NCBI GenBank assembly: GCA_964393625.1
Contig: CAYMUT010000026.1
Coordinates: 11,562-75,561, forward strand
Length of the DNA: 64,000 nucleotides
From: UBA4421 sp964393625
GTDB taxonomy: Bacteria; Pseudomonadota; Gammaproteobacteria; Pseudomonadales; Azotimanducaceae
Direction of reading: 5' to 3'
The position numbers and the translations under genes are program-made. Below the pieces are notes generated by a model, which saw only the letters and a program-made list of their open reading frames with translations, made no database searches and was not told where the DNA came from. Positions 54,118-62,479 of this stretch are shown piece by piece; the first letter of the stretch is position 1, and the number at the start of each line of letters is the position of its first letter.

Positions 54118-55787
54118 TGGGCAGCTCCGGGCAGAATCTGCCCTCGGGTCGTCTCTGTATAGCCGCCTGCTGCGGACCAGGCCACATCGCCACCGACGAT
54201 CACCGTGTCGATACCGACCGGATCCCGTACGTACCGGCTGCCATCACCCGGCACATCCTGCAGGTAGTACTCGGGCCCCCGGTTTACGGTAGAGGGGTCA
54301 AAAATCGTGATATCTGCAACGTAGCCCGGGCGCAGCAGGCCTCGTTCATCGATACCCCAGATCGCCGCGGTATCCGCGGTAATTTTCTTGATCGCGCCCT
54401 CGAGGCCCAGCAGCTGGGTTTCCCGCACGAAGTGACCCAGCAGATAGCCGGTATCGCCGTAGGTAGAGAACGAAAGAATGTGCGCACCGCCATCGCTGGC
54501 GCCTACATGCACACGCGGATGATCCAACAGTGCACCCACCGCCGGATCGTCGTTATGACCCATATCGGCGGCCAGGAAGTGAGCGTCGAGATCTTCCTCC
54601 AGCGACAGATCGATCATGACATCCACCGGCGTCGACTGACGCAGCTCGGCAATTTCAGCCAGCGTTTTGCCCACCAGCGGCTGGTTCGCTGCAGAATTCA
54701 CCTGTCTCAGAACGAGCCTGGGCCATAGCGCCTCCAGCATTTGTGCTTCAGCAATCAGCCCCTGGCGACGCTCACTGTCAGAAAACGCAGCAACAATCTC
54801 CTCGTGGGTGCCAAAGCGCATGATCTGGTACCAGGACGGGAAGCGGATAAACAGAAGACTCGGTACCGCAAAGCTGAAACTGATATCGATCGGCCGGGTC
54901 TGCACCTGCGGCCACACCCGGGCACCTCGAGCAAACTGCTCGTCTACCCGTTGCATGACGCGGTCCACGGCTGCAGCGTTGTCGTTGTTCACAAACAAAG
55001 GAGAGAACGTGGTGGGAATACCAAACTCAAGTGACAGCTCGGCCAGCTGATCTACACGCGCGATGTTGACGTCCGCATCGTAGAACTCCGGCACAATCTG
55101 CAGAATTCGACCGTATTCACCCAGCACGCTGCTGAGCGCACGCAATTCGCGCATGTCTGCATAGCGGCTGGGTACCGGCTGCAGCGTTTCATCCATATCC
55201 ACAAAACTCGTCGACAGACCAATGGCGCCGGCATCCAGGCACTGGCGCAGCAGACCCTGCATCTGAGCAATTTCTTCATCGCTCGCCGTGCGCTGCATGG
55301 ACTCATCGTCCATCACCCACAGTCGCAACAGGCTGTGGCCTACCAGCGGCGCCACGTTAATGACGAGGTCTTTGGCGATACGCTCTACATATTCATCGAA
55401 CGTTTCCCAGTTCCATTCCACCCCTTCGGCAAAGGCCTTGTGCGGCATCTCTTCAATCTGATTGAACATGCCCACCAGCTTCATACGGTGTTTTTCTTTC
55501 AGCGGTGCCAGCGACAGCGAACAATTGCCGGGCACAATGGTGGTCACGCCATGGGCGAGTGCGGGCTTGGCAGCACCGTCCCACAACAGTTGCGCATCAA
55601 AGTGTGTGTGCGGGTCTATGAAGCCGGGAGCAACCGCCATGCCTTTTGCATCTATGGAGCGTTCCGCTGCCGCTTCAATGCGTCCGATTTTGACTACCCG
55701 CCCGTCAGACACGGCCAGGTCTGCGGTATATGCCGGCAAACCACTGCCGTCGATGATCCGCCCGTTCTTGATCAGTAGATCGTACAT
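54114..55787 (-). CDS. Amidohydrolase of the N-acyl-D-amino acid deacylase type
   Basis: About 557 residues. It begins MYDLLIKNGRIIDGSGLPAYTADLAVSDGRVVKIGRI, the beta-sandwich start of D-aminoacylases, followed by the metal site FIDPHTHFDAQLLWDG, and later ASDGGAHILSFSTYGDTGYLLGHFVRE. The family cleaves N-acyl-D-amino acids or related amides with zinc. The ATG at 55787 is preferred over 55802 because AAAGGA precedes it closely. Coupled to the epoxide hydrolase downstream by ATGA. Possible substrate: an N-acyl amide, identity unknown. Confidence 0.86.
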   Translation of the reverse strand: MYDLLIKNGRIIDGSGLPAYTADLAVSDGRVVKIGRIEAAAERSIDAKGMAVAPGFIDPHTHFDAQLLWDGAAKPALAHGVTTIVPGNCSLSLAPLKEKHRMKLVGMFNQIEEMPHKAFAEGVEWNWETFDEYVERIAKDLVINVAPLVGHSLLRLWVMDDESMQRTASDEEIAQMQGLLRQCLDAGAIGLSTSFVDMDETLQPVPSRYADMRELRALSSVLGEYGRILQIVPEFYDADVNIARVDQLAELSLEFGIPTTFSPLFVNNDNAAAVDRVMQRVDEQFARGARVWPQVQTRPIDISFSFAVPSLLFIRFPSWYQIMRFGTHEEIVAAFSDSERRQGLIAEAQMLEALWPRLVLRQVNSAANQPLVGKTLAEIAELRQSTPVDVMIDLSLEEDLDAHFLAADMGHNDDPAVGALLDHPRVHVGASDGGAHILSFSTYGDTGYLLGHFVRETQLLGLEGAIKKITADTAAIWGIDERGLLRPGYVADITIFDPSTVNRGPEYYLQDVPGDGSRYVRDPVGIDTVIVGGDVAWSAAGGYTETTRGQILPGAAQ

Positions 55788-55817
55788 TTGTTTTCCTTTC
55801 ATCTAATTGCTTTTCTC

Positions 55818-56090
55818 TCAGCCCGCATGTGGGCCTGAATTGAATCTGTTCCAGGACACCGCCATGGCGTCACGTACCTTGCTCCAGCTGTGCCCGATGA
55901 GTTCGTCCGGGTGACCTGCGGCGCAGCTCTTCAGCAGCGCGTTGGCAGATAAATGATCCAGCGCCACCTCAGAACGCCCTCCGTTCGGATGCGCCAGCTC
56001 GACAATCAGCTCAGCAACACCTTCGTGGGCCGCCGCTAATCGCACCGCACCAATGGTTGCCTCGGCACTGCTGTTGCTGGCTGCGGTCAT
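55818..56090 (-). CDS. Small protein of unknown function, coupled to the LysM-like gene
   Basis: A 90-residue protein starting MTAASNSSAEATIGAVRLAAAHEG. I do not recognise it. It looks globular, without signal peptide, membrane helix or cysteine-based metal motif, and has one cysteine (LKSCAAGHPDE). Its ATG overlaps the TGA of the upstream LysM-like gene (ATGA), which is the main support for it being real. A longer antisense-like frame through both genes to 56396 is rejected. Confidence 0.55.
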   Translation of the reverse strand: MTAASNSSAEATIGAVRLAAAHEGVAELIVELAHPNGGRSEVALDHLSANALLKSCAAGHPDELIGHSWSKVRDAMAVSWNRFNSGPHAG

Positions 56091-56302
56091 TGCGCGAGTG
56101 GCGCTTCCAGAAAGATCACATCGCTGGGTAGAATCTGGCTGCCCGATCCGGTGGGCCGCATAAATACATGCATATTCCAGCTCTGCAGCTGACTCACTAC
56201 CGTATCCTGCTCCTGATCTGGAAATTCTCGTGCAGCGATACTTCCCCAGGTGTCCTGTTCCCGAGGAAAAATCGACCGGCGCACGTTCGCAAGTGTGCTC
56301 AT
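56087..56302 (-). CDS. Small LysM-like domain protein
   Basis: A 71-residue protein, MSTLANVRRSIFPREQDTW then GSIAAREFPDQEQDTVVSQLQSWN and a final PSDVIFLEAP. This has the length and W-helix-N...PxDxIFL pattern of a LysM or LysM-like fold such as those found in phage tail and contractile-injection baseplate small proteins, and in peptidoglycan-binding proteins. There is no signal peptide. A GAGAGG site precedes the ATG at 56302. It is the first gene of a two-gene unit with the 90-residue protein. Role unknown. Confidence 0.62.
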   Translation of the reverse strand: MSTLANVRRSIFPREQDTWGSIAAREFPDQEQDTVVSQLQSWNMHVFMRPTGSGSQILPSDVIFLEAPLAQ

Positions 56303-56496
56303 AACGACCTCTCTTTCTCAAAATCGGGCACTGAATGTGCGGCCAGCAGTGCGCGAAATGGCTATGATGTTGGCGCGTTTTAGCGTTTCTGTCCACCCGG
56401 GTGACTGAACGACTAAGCCTGCTGAAAACTTCTGGACAATCACGCTCTCGCTGCTGATGTGCGCCAGGACAAGCCTAGAACTAACGGAAGTTTTTC

Positions 56497-57423
56497 ATGA
56501 CCACGCCTATCCTGCACCACTACCCGCCCAGCCTTTTTTCGGAAAAGATCCGGGCGTTGTTCGGTTACCTCGACCTGCAGTGGCAGTCGGTGATTATCCC
56601 GCCCATCATGCCCCGGCCTCTGCTCATGCCTTTATCTGGCGGTTACCGCAAAACTCCGATCATGCAGATCGGTGCTAACGTCTACTGCGACACTGAGATC
56701 ATCTGTCGCAGGCTGGCCGCCCTGGCGGACAACCAGGCGATGTATGCGCCCGGATTCGCCGCCGAGCGCGTGGCCCGCTGGGCAGATACAGAGCTGTTCC
56801 GCACCACCGTTGCCCTGAACTTCAGACCCGCAGCCCTGGCTGCACAGATGAGCCAGATGTCGGAGGCTGAAATTACAGCGTTTCAGGCAGACCGCGCGCA
56901 GCTTTCGGGCGGCGCGCCAATCGTCGCTGTGGATCCAGCGGCGGCACAGGCGGACTTTACTGCGCTGCTGGCCAATCTAGATACGACCCTGCAGAAGGGT
57001 TTTCTGTTCGGCGACCAGCCGTGCATCGCCGACTTCAGTCTGTATCACTGCCTGTGGTTCGTGGCCGGGAATCCTGCCAATACAGCACTGTTCGAGCCCT
57101 GGACGCAGGTGCGTGCCTACGTGGAGCGCATGCAGGCTTTCGGACATGGTCGCTTTGCTGAGATCACCGGCGCAGACGCTCTGGCCATCGGCACCGGCGC
57201 ACAGCCCGTTAGGCCCGACAACGCCGGACTGGATTCACACGGTCAGGGTTTTGCATTGGGTGATGCGGTGACTGTGGCGCCTGACGACTACGGTCGTATC
57301 CCCGTTGCAGGACAACTTGTGTCATACCGCTACAACGAGATCGTCATCGCCTGCGAAGATTCGCAGGCCGGTCAGGTGATGGTGCACTTCCCGAACATCG
57401 GCTTCGATATCGCAGCTGCCTGA
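56497..57423 (+). CDS. Glutathione S-transferase family protein
   Basis: A 308-residue GST-like protein, longer than the ~210 usual. The N-terminal thioredoxin fold reads ILHHYPPSLFSEKIRALFGYLDLQWQSVIIPP then GGYRKTPIMQIGANVYCDTEIICRRL, where the cis-Pro (TP) and the DT/ES-type acid of the glutathione site are seen. The C-terminal all-helical domain follows to about residue 225, with an extra ~80-residue beta-like tail rich in DDYGRIPVAGQLVSYRYNEIVIAC. Conjugation, isomerisation or ligand binding; the tail is unusual. It is divergent from the LysM unit. Confidence 0.85.
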   Translation: MTTPILHHYPPSLFSEKIRALFGYLDLQWQSVIIPPIMPRPLLMPLSGGYRKTPIMQIGANVYCDTEIICRRLAALADNQAMYAPGFAAERVARWADTELFRTTVALNFRPAALAAQMSQMSEAEITAFQADRAQLSGGAPIVAVDPAAAQADFTALLANLDTTLQKGFLFGDQPCIADFSLYHCLWFVAGNPANTALFEPWTQVRAYVERMQAFGHGRFAEITGADALAIGTGAQPVRPDNAGLDSHGQGFALGDAVTVAPDDYGRIPVAGQLVSYRYNEIVIACEDSQAGQVMVHFPNIGFDIAAA

Positions 57424-57444
57424 CCACAAGCCACTCGCTGAAAC

Positions 57445-58251
57445 TCAATCCCTTGCATAGAGCACCGGATTAAGGGGCGAGTCGATCACTTCACCTGCCG
57501 CTACTCCCGGGCACCAGGTCCTGGCATCAAACTGCTCGAATGGTGTCGCGGGTTCCCGCAGGCGCGCATCTTTGTCGATGTAAATGATGGTATGCACCTC
57601 CCGCGGCCGGTCTGTTGTGTTGCCGCGCGCATGATGAAAGGTCCAGCCTGAATGGAAGCTCACTTCACCGAGCGCAAACGGCTGCTCGTCGTCGACAAAA
57701 TCAACGAGCAGTCTGCTTAAGGTCTCTTCACTGTGATCACTGATCTGCAGGTCACGCCCTTGCGTCATCGTGTGAGAGCCTCTGGCAAACGCAAGAGGGC
57801 CCATTTGCAGCGACGTTTCCTGCAGGGGAATCCATGCGGTAATCGTATTGTCTGAGTCCACCGGCCAGTAAAACTGGTCGCAATGCCAGGGCGTGTGGCC
57901 GCCGCCCGCTTCCTTGAACAGCGCCTGATCGTGGTACATGCGCACACCCGAGCACCCCATGAGCTGCGTCGCGACCCGAGCCAGGCGTGACGACAGAGCA
58001 AACCCCCGGGCAACGGCATCACGCCGCCACAGGTTAAAAACCTGGGTAAAGGCGCGACCATAGGTATCCCTCTCTTCCAGCGGCAGCCTGGCGCGATCGC
58101 CGTCATGGGTAAGCTTGCGGATGGTCTCGCGTACCGCGTCCAACGTCGCCGCATCCAGCACACCGGGCAGACGGACGGCGCCGCTTTCGCGGTACTCGGA
58201 GATCTGCGCCGCAGACAACGCATAGGGTTCTGAAAGTAATTTCGTGCTCAT
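57445..58251 (-). CDS. Phytanoyl-CoA dioxygenase (PhyH)-like Fe(II)/2OG oxygenase
   Basis: A 268-residue PhyH-family oxygenase. The iron-binding HxD is in TPWHCDQFYW, the distal histidine in SGWTFHHARGN, and the 2OG arginine in NTTDRPREVHTIIYID. The N-terminus is YALSAAQISEYRESGAVRLPGVLD, the normal family start. Hydroxylates a small molecule or acyl-CoA with O2 and 2-oxoglutarate. The frame is open to 58527, but that would run through the start of the divergent amidase, so the ATG at 58251 is chosen. The spacer to the amidase start is only about 40 bases, too short for two separate full promoters. Confidence 0.87.
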   Translation of the reverse strand: MSTKLLSEPYALSAAQISEYRESGAVRLPGVLDAATLDAVRETIRKLTHDGDRARLPLEERDTYGRAFTQVFNLWRRDAVARGFALSSRLARVATQLMGCSGVRMYHDQALFKEAGGGHTPWHCDQFYWPVDSDNTITAWIPLQETSLQMGPLAFARGSHTMTQGRDLQISDHSEETLSRLLVDFVDDEQPFALGEVSFHSGWTFHHARGNTTDRPREVHTIIYIDKDARLREPATPFEQFDARTWCPGVAAGEVIDSPLNPVLYARD

Positions 58252-58291
58252 TCCGATAGACTCTGACCCGAGGGAAAATCCGGGGAAACAC

Positions 58292-59734
58292 ATGGTAGAC
58301 GCATACTCATCAGCCGTCGAACTGGCTGCCGCAATCAAATCCAAAGAAGTGAGCTCGGTGGAGCTCACGGACATGTACATCGACCGCGTCGAAAAATACG
58401 ATGGCAAAATCAACGCCGTGGTCGTGCACGATTTCGAACGCGGGCGGGCAGCTGCCCAGGCCGCCGACGCTGCGTTGGCGAAGGGTGAAGATCTCGGTCC
58501 GCTGCACGGCGTGCCCATGACCATCAAGGAAGCCTACGACATCGAGGGTCTGCCCACGACCTGGGGCATTCCGGAAATGAGAGATAATATTGCCACCCGG
58601 GATGCCGAAAGTGTTACCCGCCTTAAAGGCGCGGGTGCTCACTTCTTCGGCAAAACCAACGTGCCGCTGAATCTCGCTGACTTTCAGAGTTTCAACGACA
58701 TCTACGGCGCCACCAACAACCCCTGGGACCTGTCCCGTATTCCCGGTGGTTCTTCCGGGGGCTCATCCGCTGCCTTAGCAGCAGGCCTGACCGGCCTCGA
58801 AGCGGGTTCCGACATTGGCGGGTCGATCAGAAACCCGGCGCACTTCTGCGGCATATATGGGCATAAACCCACCTGGGGTATTGTCTCCGACGAGGGGCAT
58901 TCACTGCCTGAAAACTACATGCCTGCGGACATTGCTGTGGTCGGTCCGATGGCCCGCTCGGCTGAAGACCTGGCGGTTTCCATGGACATCGTTGCAGGGC
59001 CCGCCAACCGCGACAAGCGCGGCTGGCAACTGAATCTGCCTCGCCCAAGCAAAAAGTCGCTGGCAGATTTCCGTGTAGCCATACTCCCGACCCATGAGCA
59101 TGCCCCGGTGGCAGCGGAAGTGGCAGAACGCGTGCAATCCATCGGCGAAACTCTGGCCGGTCTCGGAGCGACCGTGTCAGACACCGCACGGCCGGAGATC
59201 GATTTCGATGAGAGCTTTGAGATCTATTCAAGCCTGCTGTGGGGGGTCATGGCGGCTGGCATGTCTGAGGAAGAAAAAGAGGCATTTCGCGCCACGCGCG
59301 GCCAACCGGGCGACGGATCAATCGCCTCAGACCTGCAGCGTTTTGCCATCCAGGAACACGGCGAATGGCTGAATCACTCCAATCAACGCTTTCGCCTGCG
59401 TCAGCAGTGGGACGCATTCTTTAACGACTGGGACATTCTGATCTGCCCGCAGACGGCCACAGAGGCTTTTCCCCACGACCACGGCGACTATCTCGGGCGC
59501 ACCCTGCAGGTCGACAACGAGGAACAGGACTACTTCAGACAGGTGTTCTGGGCCGGCACGATCACCGTCGCCCACCTGCCGAGCACGGTGTTTCCTACCG
59601 GGCCTTCACGAACAGGATTACCCATTGGTCTGCAGGCCGTGAGCGCCGAATTTAATGACTACATCACCATCGACTTCGCGCGTCTCATGACACAGGAGAT
59701 CGGCGGGTTTCAGCCGCCCCCTGACTTTGCTTAA
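58292..59734 (+). CDS. Amidase (amidase signature family)
   Basis: A 480-residue amidase-signature enzyme. The catalytic lysine lies in GVPMTIKEAYD and the glycine/serine-rich signature is PGGSSGGSSAALAAG followed by GSDIGGSIRNPAHFCGIYGHKPTWG, completing the Ser-cisSer-Lys triad. It hydrolyses an amide. The ORF is open from 58244, but the ATG at 58292 is preceded by CGGGGAA and starts MVDAYSSAVELAAAIKSKE, the normal family start. Divergent from the PhyH-like gene and upstream of a convergent ethanolamine-type permease. Confidence 0.9.
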   Translation: MVDAYSSAVELAAAIKSKEVSSVELTDMYIDRVEKYDGKINAVVVHDFERGRAAAQAADAALAKGEDLGPLHGVPMTIKEAYDIEGLPTTWGIPEMRDNIATRDAESVTRLKGAGAHFFGKTNVPLNLADFQSFNDIYGATNNPWDLSRIPGGSSGGSSAALAAGLTGLEAGSDIGGSIRNPAHFCGIYGHKPTWGIVSDEGHSLPENYMPADIAVVGPMARSAEDLAVSMDIVAGPANRDKRGWQLNLPRPSKKSLADFRVAILPTHEHAPVAAEVAERVQSIGETLAGLGATVSDTARPEIDFDESFEIYSSLLWGVMAAGMSEEEKEAFRATRGQPGDGSIASDLQRFAIQEHGEWLNHSNQRFRLRQQWDAFFNDWDILICPQTATEAFPHDHGDYLGRTLQVDNEEQDYFRQVFWAGTITVAHLPSTVFPTGPSRTGLPIGLQAVSAEFNDYITIDFARLMTQEIGGFQPPPDFA

Positions 59735-59806
59735 GAAATCACAGTCTTGAGGGGTAACTCGAACATTCCCCCAGAGGAGTAAAGCGCGGGCAGCGAGTAT
59801 CGGCCG

Positions 59807-61267
59807 TCACTTTCGCCCGCCTTCCTCTATCGCAAAAATCTCCTCAGGCGACAGCACCATGCGTTTGCGCGCATAAAATGCAAAGTACGCGAGACCGGCG
59901 AGGAACCACAGCGCCACACCGATAACACCGACCCTGAAGTCAGGGTTGGCAAACAGCATAAACAAGGCAAGCAGCGAAATGATCAGCGCGACTATGGCGC
60001 CGAAGTTTCCGAGAGGACTCCTGTAAGGCCGCTCGATATCAGGGAGTTTCCGCCGTAAAACAACGTACGACCACATCTGCATCGCGTAGGCGATCACTGC
60101 CCCAAAGACCGCCATGTTCAAAATGACCCCGCCAAACGCGCCGCTGTCGCCGAGGATATAGAGCAGCATCAAAACGGTGAAGCCCAATAACGCGCCTGTG
60201 ATGAGCGCGATATGGGGCGTCTTGCGGGTCTTGTGAGTAACCGACATCCACATCGGGAAATAACCCGCGCGGCTCAATGAGTAGATGTTACGGCCGTAGG
60301 CATAAATGATCGCGTGAAAACTTGCGATAAGCCCGGCTACCGCGACCAGGCCTAGAAGGTTACCGCTTGTCACACCTAAAGTAAGTTGCAGCCCTTCAAG
60401 CAACGGCTCTTCGGTCTGCGAGCCAAAGTACGCGGCACCACCCCCTATTCCCATATTCAAGAAGGTGATAAGCACACCGGTGAGCACAAGTGTCGCCAAA
60501 CCCCACAACAAACCACGCGGCATATCACGTTTGATATCTGCCGACTCTTCGGCAGCTAAAGGCAATTGTTCTATCGCCAGATAAAGCCATATCGCAAAAG
60601 GCATGGCAGCACCAACGGAAGCCAGGCCAAAGGGCAGGTACTTTGATTCACCTGGCTCCGGTGGAATGTTCCACAGGTTATCCCACGCAAAGTGCGGAAT
60701 AGCGCTAGCAAAGAAGATGGCCAGGATGGCAAGTGCGATCAACGTGATGACGACGACGAACTTGAACGATTCTTCGACGCCAAAAATGTTGAGCCCCACG
60801 AAAATGACATACAGGCCCGCCCACCAAAACGGCTGCGCCACATCAGGAGTACCAAAAATACTCTGCAGGTAAGCAGCGGCAAAGTAACAAACCACCGCGG
60901 TGGTGATCACATACTCCATGTTCTCCGCCAACCCCGTGACATACCCGCCCCACGGGCCTAAAGCGGTGCGCGCAAAAGAATAGGCGCCTCCCGTATGCGG
61001 CAGCGCTGGCGACATCTCGGCGATGGAGAAACACAAACCAACGTACATGACGGTAATGAGGCCAACGGCGATCAGGAATCCGCCGAAACCTGCCTGCCCC
61101 ACACCAAGATTCCAACCCGAAAAGTCGCCGGATATCACCGCCCCGACGCCAAGCGCCCAGAGCGAAAACACGCCTGCGTATTTCTTTAACCCACGTTTTT
61201 CGAAATAACCGTCTTCCGGTGCGTGGTAAGTAACACCACCCTTATGACTTGAGTTTGTCTCGCTCAC
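59807..61267 (-). CDS. eat: APC-family amino acid/amine permease, ethanolamine permease-like
   Basis: A 486-residue APC permease with about 12 hydrophobic segments. The N-terminal YFEKRGLKKYAGVFSLWALGVGAVISGDFSGWNLGVGQAGFGGFL and the MSPALPHTGGAYSFARTALGPWGGYVTGLAENMEYVI stretch match the ethanolamine permease subgroup closely. It imports ethanolamine or another amine by proton or cation symport. Start codon is GTG at 61267 with AGGGG upstream. A TATACT hexamer at 61296-61301 (minus) is a good -10 box; no clear -35. No ethanolamine ammonia-lyase genes are in the window, so the natural amine may differ. Confidence 0.83.
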   Translation of the reverse strand: MSETNSSHKGGVTYHAPEDGYFEKRGLKKYAGVFSLWALGVGAVISGDFSGWNLGVGQAGFGGFLIAVGLITVMYVGLCFSIAEMSPALPHTGGAYSFARTALGPWGGYVTGLAENMEYVITTAVVCYFAAAYLQSIFGTPDVAQPFWWAGLYVIFVGLNIFGVEESFKFVVVITLIALAILAIFFASAIPHFAWDNLWNIPPEPGESKYLPFGLASVGAAMPFAIWLYLAIEQLPLAAEESADIKRDMPRGLLWGLATLVLTGVLITFLNMGIGGGAAYFGSQTEEPLLEGLQLTLGVTSGNLLGLVAVAGLIASFHAIIYAYGRNIYSLSRAGYFPMWMSVTHKTRKTPHIALITGALLGFTVLMLLYILGDSGAFGGVILNMAVFGAVIAYAMQMWSYVVLRRKLPDIERPYRSPLGNFGAIVALIISLLALFMLFANPDFRVGVIGVALWFLAGLAYFAFYARKRMVLSPEEIFAIEEGGRK

Positions 61268-61399
61268 GGCTGTTCCCCTGTTTCACCCCTTTTTCAGTAT
61301 AAATTAAAGCAGGAGCAGGGTCTTTCGAGGCGCACTCAAGCGGGCATCGGCGCGGCGGCAGTGGTAACTTAGCCGCTCTTCAATACACCGGGACGATGA

Positions 61400-61714
61400 A
61401 TGCGCTTTATCATCACAACACTCCTGGCGGTTGCGCTATGTGCAGACACCGCGCTGGCCCAGCAAAGCGATGCCACCACAAGCATCGAAAAGACCGAAAC
61501 ATCAGCAGGGCATTTCTACAGCTCCAGGCTTAGCCTTGAGCAGGGATTTCCGTTCTCGGATATCGTAGAAACGGCTGGCGGTCTCGTTTTCCTCTCGGGC
61601 CTGGTGGGCACCGACGAACGCGGTGAATTAGTTACCGGGGGCTTGCACTGGGAGCCTCGCTGGAGCTCGAGTGCATTGCGGCTAGACGATATATCTTTCG
61701 AGGCTGCTGGGTAG
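61400..61714 (+). pseudogene. Truncated RidA-family secreted protein
   Basis: A 104-residue ORF with a signal peptide (MRFIITTLLAVALCADTALAQ). Residues 38-78 match the beginning of exported RidA-type proteins: FYSSRLSLEQGFPFSDIVETAGGLVFLSGLVGTDERGELVTGG. After that the sequence (LHWEPRWSSSALRLDD) no longer resembles RidA and stops, missing the last ~70 residues that form the trimer and active site. It looks like a deletion-truncated gene. The stop is three bases from the stop of the convergent membrane protein. Confidence 0.65.
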
Positions 61715-61717
61715 ACG

Positions 61718-62362
61718 TCAGTCAGTCCGTGCCTTTCCGCCTGCAAACCACCTGGTCAGTCCCATACCAAGCATGCCCAGTACCAGCGCAAGAATGAGTC
61801 GTGGATCTCCGAACGAAAACCAGGGATCCAGCGGAAAGGCGATGGTTTTTGCCATCGCAGCGATTTTGAAATCATGAGAGCCCTGAAATTCCGGGTTGGT
61901 TGAAATCTCCAGCATGTCACGCCGGCTGCGATAGCGCATCAGGGCCCCGCGCGTCCAGTTTTCCATGCCCGGCGCATTCATAAGGTCTAATGCCTGATGC
62001 GCGGCATCACCCACCATTACCGGATGGCAAGCTCGCGAAAACAGTGCGGGGTACATATAGGCCATGTACTTCGCCAGCACATCGTCGCTGCTCTCGCCCG
62101 GCTCAACACCCTCAATCTGCAGTGGCTGGTCGTACATCTCGATGACATTGAGCATGACAAAATCATCGCCCGTGTCCTGCTCCATGAAGCGCCGCAGTGA
62201 AGCCAGCCGCTGGGACGTCGCCTCAGGATTGTTTGCGCTGAGCTTACTGAGGTAGTGGTCGATCTCGTCGTCAGTCAGGGGGCCACCAAACGAGGTATAC
62301 CAACTGAAAAACGCCGCGTAGATCACTCCTATGATCAGCCAGATCCAACTCTTTCTTGTCAT
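61718..62362 (-). CDS. Membrane-anchored protein of unknown function
   Basis: About 214 residues with a membrane helix near the N-terminus (IWLIIGVIYAAFFSWYTSF) and another near the C-terminus (LILALVLGMLGMGLTRWF), leaving a ~150-residue middle domain on one side. The middle has a conserved-looking block FVMLNVIEMYDQP, YPALFSRACHPVMVGDAAHQALDLMNAPGMENWTRGALMRYRSRRDMLEI, faintly like DUF1330-type ferredoxin-fold dimers. The ATG at 62362 has a CGGAGC site upstream and is preferred over 62398. I do not assign a function. Confidence 0.65.
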   Translation of the reverse strand: MTRKSWIWLIIGVIYAAFFSWYTSFGGPLTDDEIDHYLSKLSANNPEATSQRLASLRRFMEQDTGDDFVMLNVIEMYDQPLQIEGVEPGESSDDVLAKYMAYMYPALFSRACHPVMVGDAAHQALDLMNAPGMENWTRGALMRYRSRRDMLEISTNPEFQGSHDFKIAAMAKTIAFPLDPWFSFGDPRLILALVLGMLGMGLTRWFAGGKARTD

Positions 62363-62479
62363 TTGCTGCTCCGCTGGCGCATTGAAAGAAACAGACACAT
62401 CATTCTTAACAATTGAAATTTATTCAAGCCGGAAACTAGAATCCCCGTACTACCTTCACGCCGAACCAGGTGCCAAATC

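Noticed and set aside
55818..56396. One 192-codon minus-strand frame covering the LysM-like miniprotein region
   Set aside because: Its first 100 residues are the wrong frame through the LysM-like gene; the overlapping ATGA pair with a ribosome-binding site is the better model.
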